Assembly (NCBI GenBank): GCA_903843225.1
Contig: CAIMOX010000013.1
Span: forward strand, 1-64,000
Length of the DNA stretch: 64,000 nt
Source of the DNA: an uncultured Actinomycetes bacterium
GTDB lineage: Bacteria; Actinomycetota; Actinomycetes; Nanopelagicales; Nanopelagicaceae
Direction of reading: 5' to 3'
The position numbers and the translations under genes are program-made. Position 1 is the first letter of the stretch; the number at the start of each line of letters is the position of its first letter. The notes under the pieces were generated by a model that saw only the letters and a list, made by a program, of their open reading frames with translations, searched no databases and was not told the DNA's origin. Shown here piece after piece: positions 41,648 through 50,087 of this stretch.

Positions 41648-42769
41648 GTGTTGCAAATATCGAGCCTCAGTACTGAAGTTCTCTTCTGGGCGATTGCACT
41701 TATCACCTTAGTACTTACTGTCTTTTTTTGGCACAAACTAACCCCACAAAAGTGGTACCACATCACCGCACGAGTGAGCGTCATCATTTTTATTCAGATA
41801 TTTGCTCTTGCTGCAACTGGAGTAACAATCAACCGTGCTGGACAATTCTATGCAAGTTGGGGAGACCTCTTTGGAAGTAAGAACCAGCTCGCAAAGATTG
41901 CTATTCAGCCAGATCTCTTGGCTCAGATTTCTTCTAAAGATATTAGTGGTGCGAAGAAGACCGCTGGTGGAAGCCTTATCTTTAAAGAAGTTATCAAAGG
42001 TGCGCACTCAAATATTTCAGATGTGGTCTATGTGGTTTTGCCACCGAAGATTGCAACTCAGCTCTTGGCCAATCCTGATGCCCCAACAATCGGTAATGAT
42101 TATCAAGTAGTCGAACTCTTCTCGGGATACCCGGGAGTTCCGCAGACTTGGATCGGTAGTATGGCCGGAATTACAACTCTTGAGAATCTTGAAAATATCG
42201 GCACAGTTCAGAACACAATCGTTGTGATTCCAGCGATCAACGTCGCGCCGGGCCAGGATACAGAGTGCCTTAATCTCGTTGGTGGACCTCAAGTTGAAAC
42301 CTGGATCACCTCCGATATGCACGAATTTGCAACCCGGTTTATCGGAGTTGATTCTCGTAAGTGGTCGACTTTTGGTTATTCAACTGGTGGTTGGTGCGCG
42401 GCAGAGGCAGCAATCCATCACCCTGACCTGTATTCAAGCGCCGTAGCTCTTGCAGGCTACTTCAAGCCACTCTTCTCCATTGGTGTGCCAAAGAGTGAGA
42501 AGAATTATTACGCCAATCAATATGATCTGATTAAAGCGCTTAAGAGTCAGCCAACAACTGTTCGCTTAATGATTATCGCCAGCCAGAAAGATAAATTTAC
42601 TAACACAGCCGCGCAAGATTTTATGAGAGCGGCAAAGTCACTTATTCCGATTCGCTATGTACCAATCCCAAACGGTGGACATAACACCAATGTTTGGAAA
42701 CCCTTTGTTGGTACTGCCTTTCAATGGATCAACCAAGGTAATCAGCAGGCTCTACCGACTACCCCTTAG
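41648..42769 (+). CDS. Membrane-anchored alpha/beta-hydrolase esterase
   Basis: 373 aa. Two N-terminal hydrophobic segments (about 10-28 and 40-60) anchor an extracytoplasmic esterase of the putative-esterase/mycolyltransferase-like family. The nucleophile elbow is GYSTGGW; the catalytic His is probably in NGGHNTNVW, and Asp in ASQKDKF. Esterases of this group act on polyester, sugar esters or wall lipids. GTG start 41648 is set by the -10 box five bases before it. A small shared hairpin separates it from the convergent MprF-like gene. Confidence 0.83.
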   Translation: MLQISSLSTEVLFWAIALITLVLTVFFWHKLTPQKWYHITARVSVIIFIQIFALAATGVTINRAGQFYASWGDLFGSKNQLAKIAIQPDLLAQISSKDISGAKKTAGGSLIFKEVIKGAHSNISDVVYVVLPPKIATQLLANPDAPTIGNDYQVVELFSGYPGVPQTWIGSMAGITTLENLENIGTVQNTIVVIPAINVAPGQDTECLNLVGGPQVETWITSDMHEFATRFIGVDSRKWSTFGYSTGGWCAAEAAIHHPDLYSSAVALAGYFKPLFSIGVPKSEKNYYANQYDLIKALKSQPTTVRLMIIASQKDKFTNTAAQDFMRAAKSLIPIRYVPIPNGGHNTNVWKPFVGTAFQWINQGNQQALPTTP

Positions 42770-42787
42770 TCGCTAATTTTTTAGTGA
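42770..42787. terminator. Possible short bidirectional terminator
   Basis: TCGCTAA-TTTT-TTAGTGA: seven-base stem (one G-U pair) between the convergent stops of the esterase and MprF-like genes; it overlaps the end of the latter. Short but flanked by T and A. Confidence 0.4.
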
Positions 42788-44449
42788 TTTTGAGCGGAAG
42801 CTGCCGATGAACTGTTCTGCACGAATCGCTGCCCAACCAATCTTTGCAACATCCGTCGCCTTTGGATAGACCAAGTAACGAGTCTGCCACTCCGGATCAA
42901 ACTTCGCATTGAAGCGGTAGAGCGATTCCACTTGGAAGAAGTTAGAGAATAGACGAATCAAATTTCGACTTCCGCGAGTAATCGGACCAGCGCTGATCTT
43001 CTCCGCGCGTTCGAAGAGTGATCGAAAGGCGGCAAAATTAAGTGAGATGTTTTCGATCTTATTCTCTTTCGCCCACTCAGCTGTCTGCACAATCAGAAGT
43101 TCATTGATCCCAGCATCAGTCCCGCGCTCTCGTTGCATGCGATCAAGTGAGAGGCCATCATCTGACCAGGGTACAAAGTAGAGCAAGCCTTTGATCTGAT
43201 TGCCCACCTTTGCAATCGTGATGATGCAATCGTCATCAATATCTGATCCGAAACGATCAAGTGACATAGAGAAGCCACGCTCCGGTGCGCCATAACGCCA
43301 CTTCTTTGCAAGGCTTCGAAGTTCGCGCTTTGTAGCCTCATCGAGATTAACCCAGCGAGTTGTGTGAGCTTCGTAGCCTTTGCGCTTGATGCGATTTACC
43401 ATCTGGCGAACATTCGCCATGGGGCGGCCTTCGAGCGTGAAGTCCTTCACTTTAATAATTGCTTCATCACCGATATCAAAGGCGGTCATACCAGCATGCT
43501 CAACCCAAACTTCACCACCGCGATCACTCGCACCCATTACGGCCGGCGTCCAAGCGTGTAAACGAGCTTCTTCAAGGAAGAGGTCAATTGCATCTGCCCA
43601 GAGGCTGTATTCCCCAAAGGGATCACCACTTGCGAGCATGACACCACCCTGAACACGATAAGCGATTCCCGCCTTCTTGTTAGGAGTCCAGATCACGCTC
43701 TTATCGCGGCGCGTAGCGAAGTAACCTAGAGAATCTTGTTCACCATCGTGTTTGATGAGCTTACGTACAACTGCAACATCTTCATTGGTCATCTTTGGCA
43801 GAGGTGTGACTCGTCTAAAGAAGAGGAAGAGTGGAATCACAATAGTAAAAATTCCAAGTGTGGCGAGACTAAATTCAGCGGTATCGGAGACGCGTTGGTT
43901 AACGAATTCAACGGGACCCGAAACCCCAATCATTCCCTCGATAACAGTCAAGAAGACATTCTTAAAGCTGGGGTTGCCAACGAGCTGATGCCCGTGACGG
44001 TAATAGATCATCAGTAGGCCAGCGATGATGGTGAAGGAGAGAATAATAATAAAGGCGTAAATGGGTTGATTGCGTGTTGATGGATCTGAGATTGCGTAGA
44101 ACTCTTTACGTAGTAGTAGCAAAACCACTAAAAGAATAGAGTTAGAAAGAATCTGAATGGGATGATGATGAATTCGAAAAATATCCGAGATCAAATTGAG
44201 AGCAAGTACCAGAACTGTGATGTTCCAGGCTCGGCGTTTTCTACGTCCTAAGCCACGGGCGACGAGAATGAGAACGAGTGATGTAAAGAGCGCAGTAGAG
44301 AAGGCAGTTGAATTAATAAGAGTGGGCAGATATTTATCAATCCGGTGTGCTACCGGTTGAAACTTTCGGAAGATATTCGCAGAAAGGTTCAGAAGGCCCA
44401 AGAGAAAGGTAAGCCGGCCAAGCCAGCGTGGAATGTCGAAGCGTCGCAT
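42773..44449 (-). CDS. MprF-like phosphatidylglycerol aminoacyltransferase (DUF2156)
   Basis: 558 aa. The N-terminal part has about six membrane helices (to about residue 215); the C-terminal part is the GNAT-fold LPG-synthase domain: GYFATRRDKSVIWTPNKKAGIAYRVQGGVMLASGDPFG, ANVRQMVNRIKRKGYEAHTTRW, ISLNFAAFRSLFERAEK. It would transfer lysine or another amino acid from tRNA to phosphatidylglycerol and thus change envelope charge. There is no lysyl-tRNA synthetase fusion as in mycobacterial LysX. Third gene of an operon; its ATG overlaps the stop of the beta-propeller gene. Confidence 0.87.
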   Translation of the reverse strand: MRRFDIPRWLGRLTFLLGLLNLSANIFRKFQPVAHRIDKYLPTLINSTAFSTALFTSLVLILVARGLGRRKRRAWNITVLVLALNLISDIFRIHHHPIQILSNSILLVVLLLLRKEFYAISDPSTRNQPIYAFIIILSFTIIAGLLMIYYRHGHQLVGNPSFKNVFLTVIEGMIGVSGPVEFVNQRVSDTAEFSLATLGIFTIVIPLFLFFRRVTPLPKMTNEDVAVVRKLIKHDGEQDSLGYFATRRDKSVIWTPNKKAGIAYRVQGGVMLASGDPFGEYSLWADAIDLFLEEARLHAWTPAVMGASDRGGEVWVEHAGMTAFDIGDEAIIKVKDFTLEGRPMANVRQMVNRIKRKGYEAHTTRWVNLDEATKRELRSLAKKWRYGAPERGFSMSLDRFGSDIDDDCIITIAKVGNQIKGLLYFVPWSDDGLSLDRMQRERGTDAGINELLIVQTAEWAKENKIENISLNFAAFRSLFERAEKISAGPITRGSRNLIRLFSNFFQVESLYRFNAKFDPEWQTRYLVYPKATDVAKIGWAAIRAEQFIGSFRSKSLKN

Positions 44450-45588
44450 TATCTAAATACTCCTGTGTGGCCAAGTGAATACCTGCCCGGTTGGGGGTAG
44501 ATGGCTAGCCCGTGAGGCTCTCTTCCAACCTTGATACTACGCAAGAACTTGCCATGGACGATATCAAATACATAGACGACATTGTTATAGCGGCCTGATA
44601 CCCAGAACTGAGTGCCGTCAGCGCTTATGCCACCCATATCAGGGCTGCCATTACCCGGGATCTTCCACTTGGCGATCAGTGCGTTATCACTGAAACGAAG
44701 TACTGAAACTGAACCTTCGCCGCGGTTGGTGATCAAGAGCGTTTTGGAATCGCGTGTGACATAGAGGCCATGTGCAGCTTTACCAGTCTTGATCAAAGTA
44801 AATGAACCCACTCGATCAGCCTTCATCACCCAGACGCCATCAGACATCATGTCCGCGATATAAAAAGTAGATCCATCTGGCGAAATTTTTACATCTTGTG
44901 GCATTGGCGTCTTACTTCCACTCATACCTGCCATAGCCGGAATCTTTGGCAACTTCATAACTTTTTCAATCTTCATAGCCTCGGTATTAATCCAGAGCAG
45001 TTGGCCACTGAATTCACAACTCACTAGGAAGTGATTGCCATCCTTGGTCCAATCAGCGTGATTTACACCTGAGCATGGAACATTCACAACCTTCTTGATC
45101 GCCATCGTATGCGGATCCCGGAAGACAATCTGCTTGTCGGATTCAGCCATGACGACTGCGTACTTGCCGTTAGGAGTGAAATAAAGATTATAAGGATCGT
45201 GAACCGAGACTGGCTTACCAGCGAGCCCAGTCATGGGATCAATCGGAGTTAAATAGTTACCGGCGTTGTTATTCACCCACAGTGTTTTGAGATCCCAAGA
45301 CGGCACAACATGTTGTGGGCCAGCCTTCATCTTGATTGTACGAATAATTTTAAATGTCCTTGGATCAATCTCAGTAAGAGTATTTGATGTGTGGTTTGGT
45401 ACATAAACGCGCTCTGGAAAGTTTGCTACAACCGGGGAAAGTTGGTTAGGTCGATCGGCTGAGTAGATATCATTTTGATCGAGAACAGGAGGCATGCCTG
45501 CAAGCGGAGTTGTCGCAGATACACCTGTAAAGATAAATGGTGTCACGGCGAGAAATGTCACCGTTGAAATGATCTTCTTGTACTTCAT
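44449..45588 (-). CDS. Secreted YncE-like beta-propeller protein
   Basis: 379 aa. The signal peptide (TVTFLAVTPFIFTGVSA) leads into seven-blade YVTN/YncE-type repeats: RVYVPNHTSNTLTEIDPRTF, TLWVNNNAGNYLTPIDPMTG, GKYAVVMAESDKQIVF, TFYIADMMSDGVWVMKADR, LLITNRGEGSVSVLRF, QFWVSGRYNNVVYVFDIVHG. No catalytic residues or heme motif are seen; several His and Met (MSGSKTPM) might bind metal. It is sandwiched by overlap between a CE4-type protein and an MprF-like enzyme, so it probably serves the same envelope process. Function unknown. Confidence 0.82.
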   Translation of the reverse strand: MKYKKIISTVTFLAVTPFIFTGVSATTPLAGMPPVLDQNDIYSADRPNQLSPVVANFPERVYVPNHTSNTLTEIDPRTFKIIRTIKMKAGPQHVVPSWDLKTLWVNNNAGNYLTPIDPMTGLAGKPVSVHDPYNLYFTPNGKYAVVMAESDKQIVFRDPHTMAIKKVVNVPCSGVNHADWTKDGNHFLVSCEFSGQLLWINTEAMKIEKVMKLPKIPAMAGMSGSKTPMPQDVKISPDGSTFYIADMMSDGVWVMKADRVGSFTLIKTGKAAHGLYVTRDSKTLLITNRGEGSVSVLRFSDNALIAKWKIPGNGSPDMGGISADGTQFWVSGRYNNVVYVFDIVHGKFLRSIKVGREPHGLAIYPQPGRYSLGHTGVFR

Positions 45589-46301
45589 CAGATAGTTCCG
45601 AGCATTGTTGAGAGCGTGACAGGAGTTAGGCCCTTTGATCGTAGCTGGGTAATGATTGTCGGTAGAGCATCAATTGTGTCTTGATGGCCGAAGTGCAGAC
45701 TCACGATGCTGCCATTTTTAACCGAGTTCATGACATTTTTGATAACTACGGCCTTGCCGACATCTTGGTAATCATGTGAATCGACATCGTAGGAGATACA
45801 TTTCTTATAGCCATACTTCAGTGCCGTTTTACGAATAAGTGGGGTTGAGTATTGAGTGCCAGATGGGCGGAAGAACTTTCCGTGGTTTCCGATGAGCGAG
45901 ACCAACTCGTTAGCACAGCCTGAAATTTCTGACTCTAATTTTTTAGCAGTCAGTGTTTTGCTCTGAAGGTGATTCATTGTGTGGTTTCCAAGATCGTGGC
46001 CATCGCCCAGAATCTGTTTGGCGATTGTGTTATCAGCCTTGAGCCAAGCGCCAACAGCGAAGACGGTCACAGGTGTCTGGGAGCTTTTCAAGATTGCGAG
46101 GAGTTTCTGAGCCATCACCGGGTCGCCAGCGCCGTGGAAGGTGAGCGCAACATGCGGGGCTGAGCGCGAACCATGCGAGATATCTGGAGTCGCCGCGAGC
46201 GCAGCAGGAATATCACCGAGCAACCCAAAGAGAGCTCCTGCAGCCCCAATCCCGAGGAATTTTCTACGCGTGAGATGGGAGTGGCTGCGAGGATTGGTCA
46301 T
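45588..46301 (-). CDS. CE4-like polysaccharide deacetylase with altered motif 1
   Basis: 237 aa. It carries a twin-arginine-type signal (TRRKFLGIGAAGALFGLLG) and a NodB-fold domain. Motif 2 HTMNH (107-111) keeps the metal His pair, but motif 1, normally TFDDG, reads TFHGAGD (54-60), so the catalytic-base and metal Asp positions are changed; motif 3 is FRPSGTQYS. A TAAGAT -10 box lies six bases before ATG 46301. Either it is a divergent active subfamily that uses Asp60, or a non-catalytic binder. First gene of the operon with the beta-propeller and MprF-like genes. Confidence 0.85.
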   Translation of the reverse strand: MTNPRSHSHLTRRKFLGIGAAGALFGLLGDIPAALAATPDISHGSRSAPHVALTFHGAGDPVMAQKLLAILKSSQTPVTVFAVGAWLKADNTIAKQILGDGHDLGNHTMNHLQSKTLTAKKLESEISGCANELVSLIGNHGKFFRPSGTQYSTPLIRKTALKYGYKKCISYDVDSHDYQDVGKAVVIKNVMNSVKNGSIVSLHFGHQDTIDALPTIITQLRSKGLTPVTLSTMLGTI

Positions 46302-46307
46302 GCCTTC

Positions 46308-46313
46308 ATCTTA
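46308..46313 (-). promoter_or_regulatory. -10 box of CE4-like operon, leaderless
   Basis: TAAGAT on the minus strand, six bases before the ATG at 46301. Confidence 0.45.
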
Positions 46314-46400
46314 CTTCCCCGCGTTTCGTGGCAGCGTTGGCACTCGCCGCAGTAGTGTTGCCGTGAAAGCCCAGCTAGAAGAGTGAGAAAGGTGCCCACC

Positions 46401-47357
46401 ATGAGCGAGGATGACGATCTCGGCCAAGATGACATCCTTACCGAAGAGATGCTCTGGGAGCGTATCCCCGAAGTCCAAGGACTAGACCGGGCAAACACTT
46501 TTTACGAATTAAGTGCGCGCATCTATGCCCGCGGCCAGTATGACGAAGCCTTGGCGCTGGCTGAGACTGCCCGAGATATTTACTCAGATCTTGATCCACA
46601 AGAAGCCGTTGATGGCCTCGCCCAGGCTTACTCTGCAATTGGCTATAACCTCAATCAGCTTAAGCGCATGAATGAGGCTGCGGATGCAATGAGTAAAGCG
46701 GTCGATCTCTTGCGCGGATCAAAGTCACCTCTTGCGATCGACCTCGCCTGCACGTTGGGTGAGTGGTGGTACGCATCGAAAGAGTATGAGAAGACCATCG
46801 ACTGTATGCGCGATTGCGTCCAAGAGCACCTCGTTGACGGAAATGATTCGGGTGCAGCGAATGACCTTCATTTAATTGGCTGTGCACTTCGCGAGATGAA
46901 GCGTTATACCGAGGCAACTGAAGCGTTCCAAGAGGCGCGAGCGCTCTTTAAGAAACTCAAGGAAGTTATCAACGTTGCCAGATGCGATCAGAAGATTGCC
47001 CATTGCCTGACTGAACTCGGAGATGCAGAGGGTGCGCTGATTGCGGCGCAGAAGTCACTTGATGTCTTCTCAACCGCCCATGATCACCATCGTGAGACTT
47101 ATTCACTTCTGGAGCTCGGTAAAGCTCAGATCAATCTTGGCAAGAGTGAAGATGGCTTAGCCACCCTAGAACGAGTGCTCGATATCTCTACCGAAGGATC
47201 AGAGAACCGTGATTTCGAATTTATTATTGAGATTGAGCGACGTATCGCCGCTGTTCTGCGCACAGTAGGGCGGTTCCCAGAAGCTGATGAAATTGATCGT
47301 CGAATCGCCTCAGTAACTGAGGTTATTGAAGTGGATGGCGCAACCGACCTTAATTAA
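46401..47357 (+). CDS. TPR-repeat protein
   Basis: 318 aa soluble protein made of about six to seven tetratricopeptide repeats (ELSARIYARGQYDEALALAE, AYSAIGYNLNQLKRMNEAAD, DLHLIGCALREMKRYTEATE, KIAHCLTELGDAEGALIAA, LLELGKAQINLGKSEDGLAT). No enzyme domain. TPRs bind proteins; the partner is not evident. ATG 46401 has AAAGG eight bases upstream; the GTG at 46383 does not. The end overlaps the convergent methyltransferase gene by eight bases. Confidence 0.87.
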   Translation: MSEDDDLGQDDILTEEMLWERIPEVQGLDRANTFYELSARIYARGQYDEALALAETARDIYSDLDPQEAVDGLAQAYSAIGYNLNQLKRMNEAADAMSKAVDLLRGSKSPLAIDLACTLGEWWYASKEYEKTIDCMRDCVQEHLVDGNDSGAANDLHLIGCALREMKRYTEATEAFQEARALFKKLKEVINVARCDQKIAHCLTELGDAEGALIAAQKSLDVFSTAHDHHRETYSLLELGKAQINLGKSEDGLATLERVLDISTEGSENRDFEFIIEIERRIAAVLRTVGRFPEADEIDRRIASVTEVIEVDGATDLN

Positions 47358-47982
47358 GGTGTTGCATCGCCCAGGCATACATCGCGATCGCTGCTGCTGC
47401 GCTCGCGTTCATGGATCTCGTTGATCCATATTGTCTAATCGCCAGGACTACCTCGCAAATATCGACGCCTTCATCAGACATGCCAGCACCTTCTTGCCCA
47501 AAGAACATCACACATTTTTCTGGCAGTGATGCCTTCTCTAACTCCTGCGAGATCGGCAGATTATCAATCCCGATAATCGGGACACCATTCTCATCACACC
47601 ATTTTTTAAAATCCTGAACAGTTGGGTGATGCAATACATGCAGGTAGCGATCGGTCACCATTGCACCACGCTTATTCCAATCGCGCTTACCAACGATATG
47701 TACCTTTGAAACATTGAAGGCATTTGCAGTACGTACGACTGAACCAATGTTCAGATCATGCTGCCAATTCTCTATTGCAATCTGAAGATCGTGACGCTTT
47801 GTATCAAGATCTGCAACGATCGCAGCAACACTCCAATATCGGTAGTGATCCAATACATTTCTACGGTCACCGTTCAGCAATAACTCAGGATCGTATTGTT
47901 CTCCAGTTGGCCAAGGCTGCGGATGTGGTCCCACTCCAACAACCGGGAAGAACTCCCCGGGACCAATCTCTGCCTGTGTCAT
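47350..47982 (-). CDS. SPOUT (TrmH/SpoU) RNA 2'-O-methyltransferase
   Basis: 210 aa. The three SpoU motifs are clear: NIGSVVRTANAF, MFFGQEGAGMSDE and QYGSTRSMNASAAAAIAMYAW, which form the knotted SAM-binding site. It methylates a ribose in tRNA or rRNA; the target base is not predictable. The ATG at 47982 follows a TAGAGT -10 box by six bases. Divergent from dacB. Confidence 0.91.
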   Translation of the reverse strand: MTQAEIGPGEFFPVVGVGPHPQPWPTGEQYDPELLLNGDRRNVLDHYRYWSVAAIVADLDTKRHDLQIAIENWQHDLNIGSVVRTANAFNVSKVHIVGKRDWNKRGAMVTDRYLHVLHHPTVQDFKKWCDENGVPIIGIDNLPISQELEKASLPEKCVMFFGQEGAGMSDEGVDICEVVLAIRQYGSTRSMNASAAAAIAMYAWAMQHLN

Positions 47983-47988
47983 AGATGA

Positions 47989-48019
47989 ACTCTAAATAAG
48001 AGTTGCAATAGGACATAAT
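47989..48019. promoter_or_regulatory. Divergent leaderless -10 boxes, SpoU gene and dacB
   Basis: Minus-strand TAGAGT (47989-47994) lies six bases before ATG 47982; plus-strand CATAAT (48014-48019) lies seven bases before ATG 48027. Confidence 0.5.
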
Positions 48020-48026
48020 CCTCCCC

Positions 48027-49196
48027 ATGCAAACGTCGGCTTATTTGATCAGAAGAGCGCTCTTAGGGATAGCTACCCTCGCTCTCGGGTTCAATGCAGT
48101 CTCGTCGGCCCAAGCCTTTGATGTTCCACCCGCATTTATCAAGCTGGCGCAATCACCGACGCTTAATCATCCAGGGATTCTCGTTATTGATCCAACAACC
48201 GGTGAGACCGTTTACTCGGTGGGGTCAGATACATTGAGAGCTCCTGCATCAGTTCTTAAATTAATTTCAACAACTACTGCGCTGAAAACTTTTGGCGCAG
48301 ATAAAAAATTTACAACCTCCATCAGTGCAACTGCTCACCCAAGTGTCTTTGTCATGACTGGTGAGAGCGATCCATGGCTAACAGGTAGCCAATTTGAGGC
48401 GAAGAAATACCATCGTGCCTACTCACCGGCGCTCATTAATGCTGCAATTGCAGGTCACACTCATTTACACAGCATCACCTTGTACTACAAGGATGTTTAT
48501 GCCGCTGATATCACCGTACTCCAACACTTCTTTAAAGGTCGCGTAAAAATTTTTGCACATGCACTGCCAAGTGCAGCGGCTGCACAAGCGCTCATAACAA
48601 CGCCTATTAAAACTATCTCCTCACCGCCCCTGAGTGAGATCATTAGTTTTACCCTCCTCTGGAGCGACAACGTACTCGCTGATCGACTTGCGCACTCCGC
48701 TGCTCACCAGCTTGGGCTTCCAAGTAATGTGACAGGTCTCCAAACGGCATTTGAGAAGACGTTGACTGCTCTTAATGTTCCAAGCGAAGGTCTTGCTGTT
48801 CAAGATGGTAATGGGCTCTCACACCAGACTCGTGTTTCTGCGCGAACAATCGCAACGCTGCTCGTCGATATTAAGAAAGATCCTGAACTCAAAGTGATTT
48901 ACGATGGGCTACCAACAGCAGGTGAGACCGGAACTCTTAAAACTAGATTTGTTAAAGATGCGCCATCTGCCGTCGGATTAGTTCGAGCGAAGACTGGCTG
49001 GATTGATACAACTGTGAGCCTGGCCGGGTATGTCACATCGGGTGATAAGCAGTACTGCTTTGCGGTCATTGCAGATCGAATCACAAACAGAGAGAGCGCT
49101 AGAGGCGCGGCCCGGGTCACCATCGATAAGATGTTGAGCACAATCGCACATCCAGCACCTGCTGATTCGCCCTCAGCTAGCTCTCCGACTCCATAA
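48027..49196 (+). CDS. dacB: D-alanyl-D-alanine carboxypeptidase/endopeptidase (PBP4, S13)
   Basis: 389 aa secreted penicillin-binding protein. The signal peptide (LLGIATLALGFNAVSSAQA) is followed by the three serine-peptidase motifs: SVLK at 75-78, SDN in TLLWSDNVLADRL, and KTG in RAKTGWIDTTVSLAGY. It trims D-Ala from peptidoglycan stems. A Pro/Ser-rich tail ends the protein. In actinobacteria it often lies just upstream of tilS-hpt-ftsH; here it is separated from them by ctaB, metZ, the exporter pair and the NlpC/P60 gene. Confidence 0.92.
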   Translation: MQTSAYLIRRALLGIATLALGFNAVSSAQAFDVPPAFIKLAQSPTLNHPGILVIDPTTGETVYSVGSDTLRAPASVLKLISTTTALKTFGADKKFTTSISATAHPSVFVMTGESDPWLTGSQFEAKKYHRAYSPALINAAIAGHTHLHSITLYYKDVYAADITVLQHFFKGRVKIFAHALPSAAAAQALITTPIKTISSPPLSEIISFTLLWSDNVLADRLAHSAAHQLGLPSNVTGLQTAFEKTLTALNVPSEGLAVQDGNGLSHQTRVSARTIATLLVDIKKDPELKVIYDGLPTAGETGTLKTRFVKDAPSAVGLVRAKTGWIDTTVSLAGYVTSGDKQYCFAVIADRITNRESARGAARVTIDKMLSTIAHPAPADSPSASSPTP

Positions 49197-49203
49197 CTAG
49201 CCG

Positions 49204-49209
49204 TAGAGT
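49204..49209 (+). promoter_or_regulatory. -10 box of ctaB, leaderless
   Basis: TAGAGT, six bases before the ATG at 49216, in the 19-base gap after dacB. Confidence 0.45.
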
Positions 49210-49215
49210 TCTCCC

Positions 49216-50085
49216 ATGTCCCAAGCCACTCTAATCCGCCCTTATGTGGCGTTGATGAAGCTTCGAGTGGTCGAGCTCCTCTTAGTAACAACACTTCCAG
49301 CGCTCTTTCTCGCATCACATGGCGTTCCTGGCCTCAAGATTACGATTGCGACGCTGATCGGTGGAACCCTCGCTGCTGGTGCATCTAATGCCTACAACAT
49401 GGTGATCGAAGTCGAGTCTGATCGACTCATGGCACGTACATCGAAGCGACCACTCGTCAATGGTGACCTGACAAAAACTGCAGCGACGATCTTTGCAACT
49501 GCGATCACCGTGCTCTCACTTCTTATCTTCTATGTTTACACAACCGTATTAGCAACAATCCTTACTGCCTTAGCAATCGCCTTCTATGTCATCTTCTACA
49601 CAATGGGTCTTAAGCGCCGAACATCGCAGAATATTGTCTGGGGCGGAATCGCTGGTTGCATGCCAGTCCTCATTGGATGGGCCGCAGTTACCAATTCACT
49701 CACACTAACTGCCTGGCTCTTCTTCGCTCTGATCTTCTTTTGGACACCACCACACTTCTGGGCGCTTGCGATTAAATATAAAGATGATTATGCCGCTGCC
49801 GGAATTCCAATGTTGCCAGTCGTTGCAACACTTCGAAATGTTCAGATGCAGATGCTCTTTCATACAACCGGAATGTTCATCACATCACTGGCAGTCGTGC
49901 AGAGCGCTCATCTCCCATGGTGGACTGCCGCGATTACGCTCATCCTTGCGATTGGATTCGGAACCACGCTTACCAAAATTAATGGACCAGATTCAGAACG
50001 CTCCGCTGCGAAGCTCTTCCACTGGTCGATTACTTACTTAAGCGCATATTCAGTCTTACTCGTTGTTGGTGTCTTGCTTAAATAG
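49216..50085 (+). CDS. ctaB: Protoheme IX farnesyltransferase
   Basis: 289 aa UbiA-family prenyltransferase that makes heme O from heme B, the step towards heme A for the aa3 oxidase encoded at 36377-39669. Eight to nine membrane helices; the first Asp/Glu motif is in SNAYNMVIEVESDRLMART, where the usual D(x)3D reads E(x)3D, followed by SKRPLVNG; the second region is WTPPHFWALAIKYKDDYAAAG. Heme A synthase (ctaA) is not in the window. Confidence 0.92.
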   Translation: MSQATLIRPYVALMKLRVVELLLVTTLPALFLASHGVPGLKITIATLIGGTLAAGASNAYNMVIEVESDRLMARTSKRPLVNGDLTKTAATIFATAITVLSLLIFYVYTTVLATILTALAIAFYVIFYTMGLKRRTSQNIVWGGIAGCMPVLIGWAAVTNSLTLTAWLFFALIFFWTPPHFWALAIKYKDDYAAAGIPMLPVVATLRNVQMQMLFHTTGMFITSLAVVQSAHLPWWTAAITLILAIGFGTTLTKINGPDSERSAAKLFHWSITYLSAYSVLLVVGVLLK

Positions 50086-50087
50086 TT

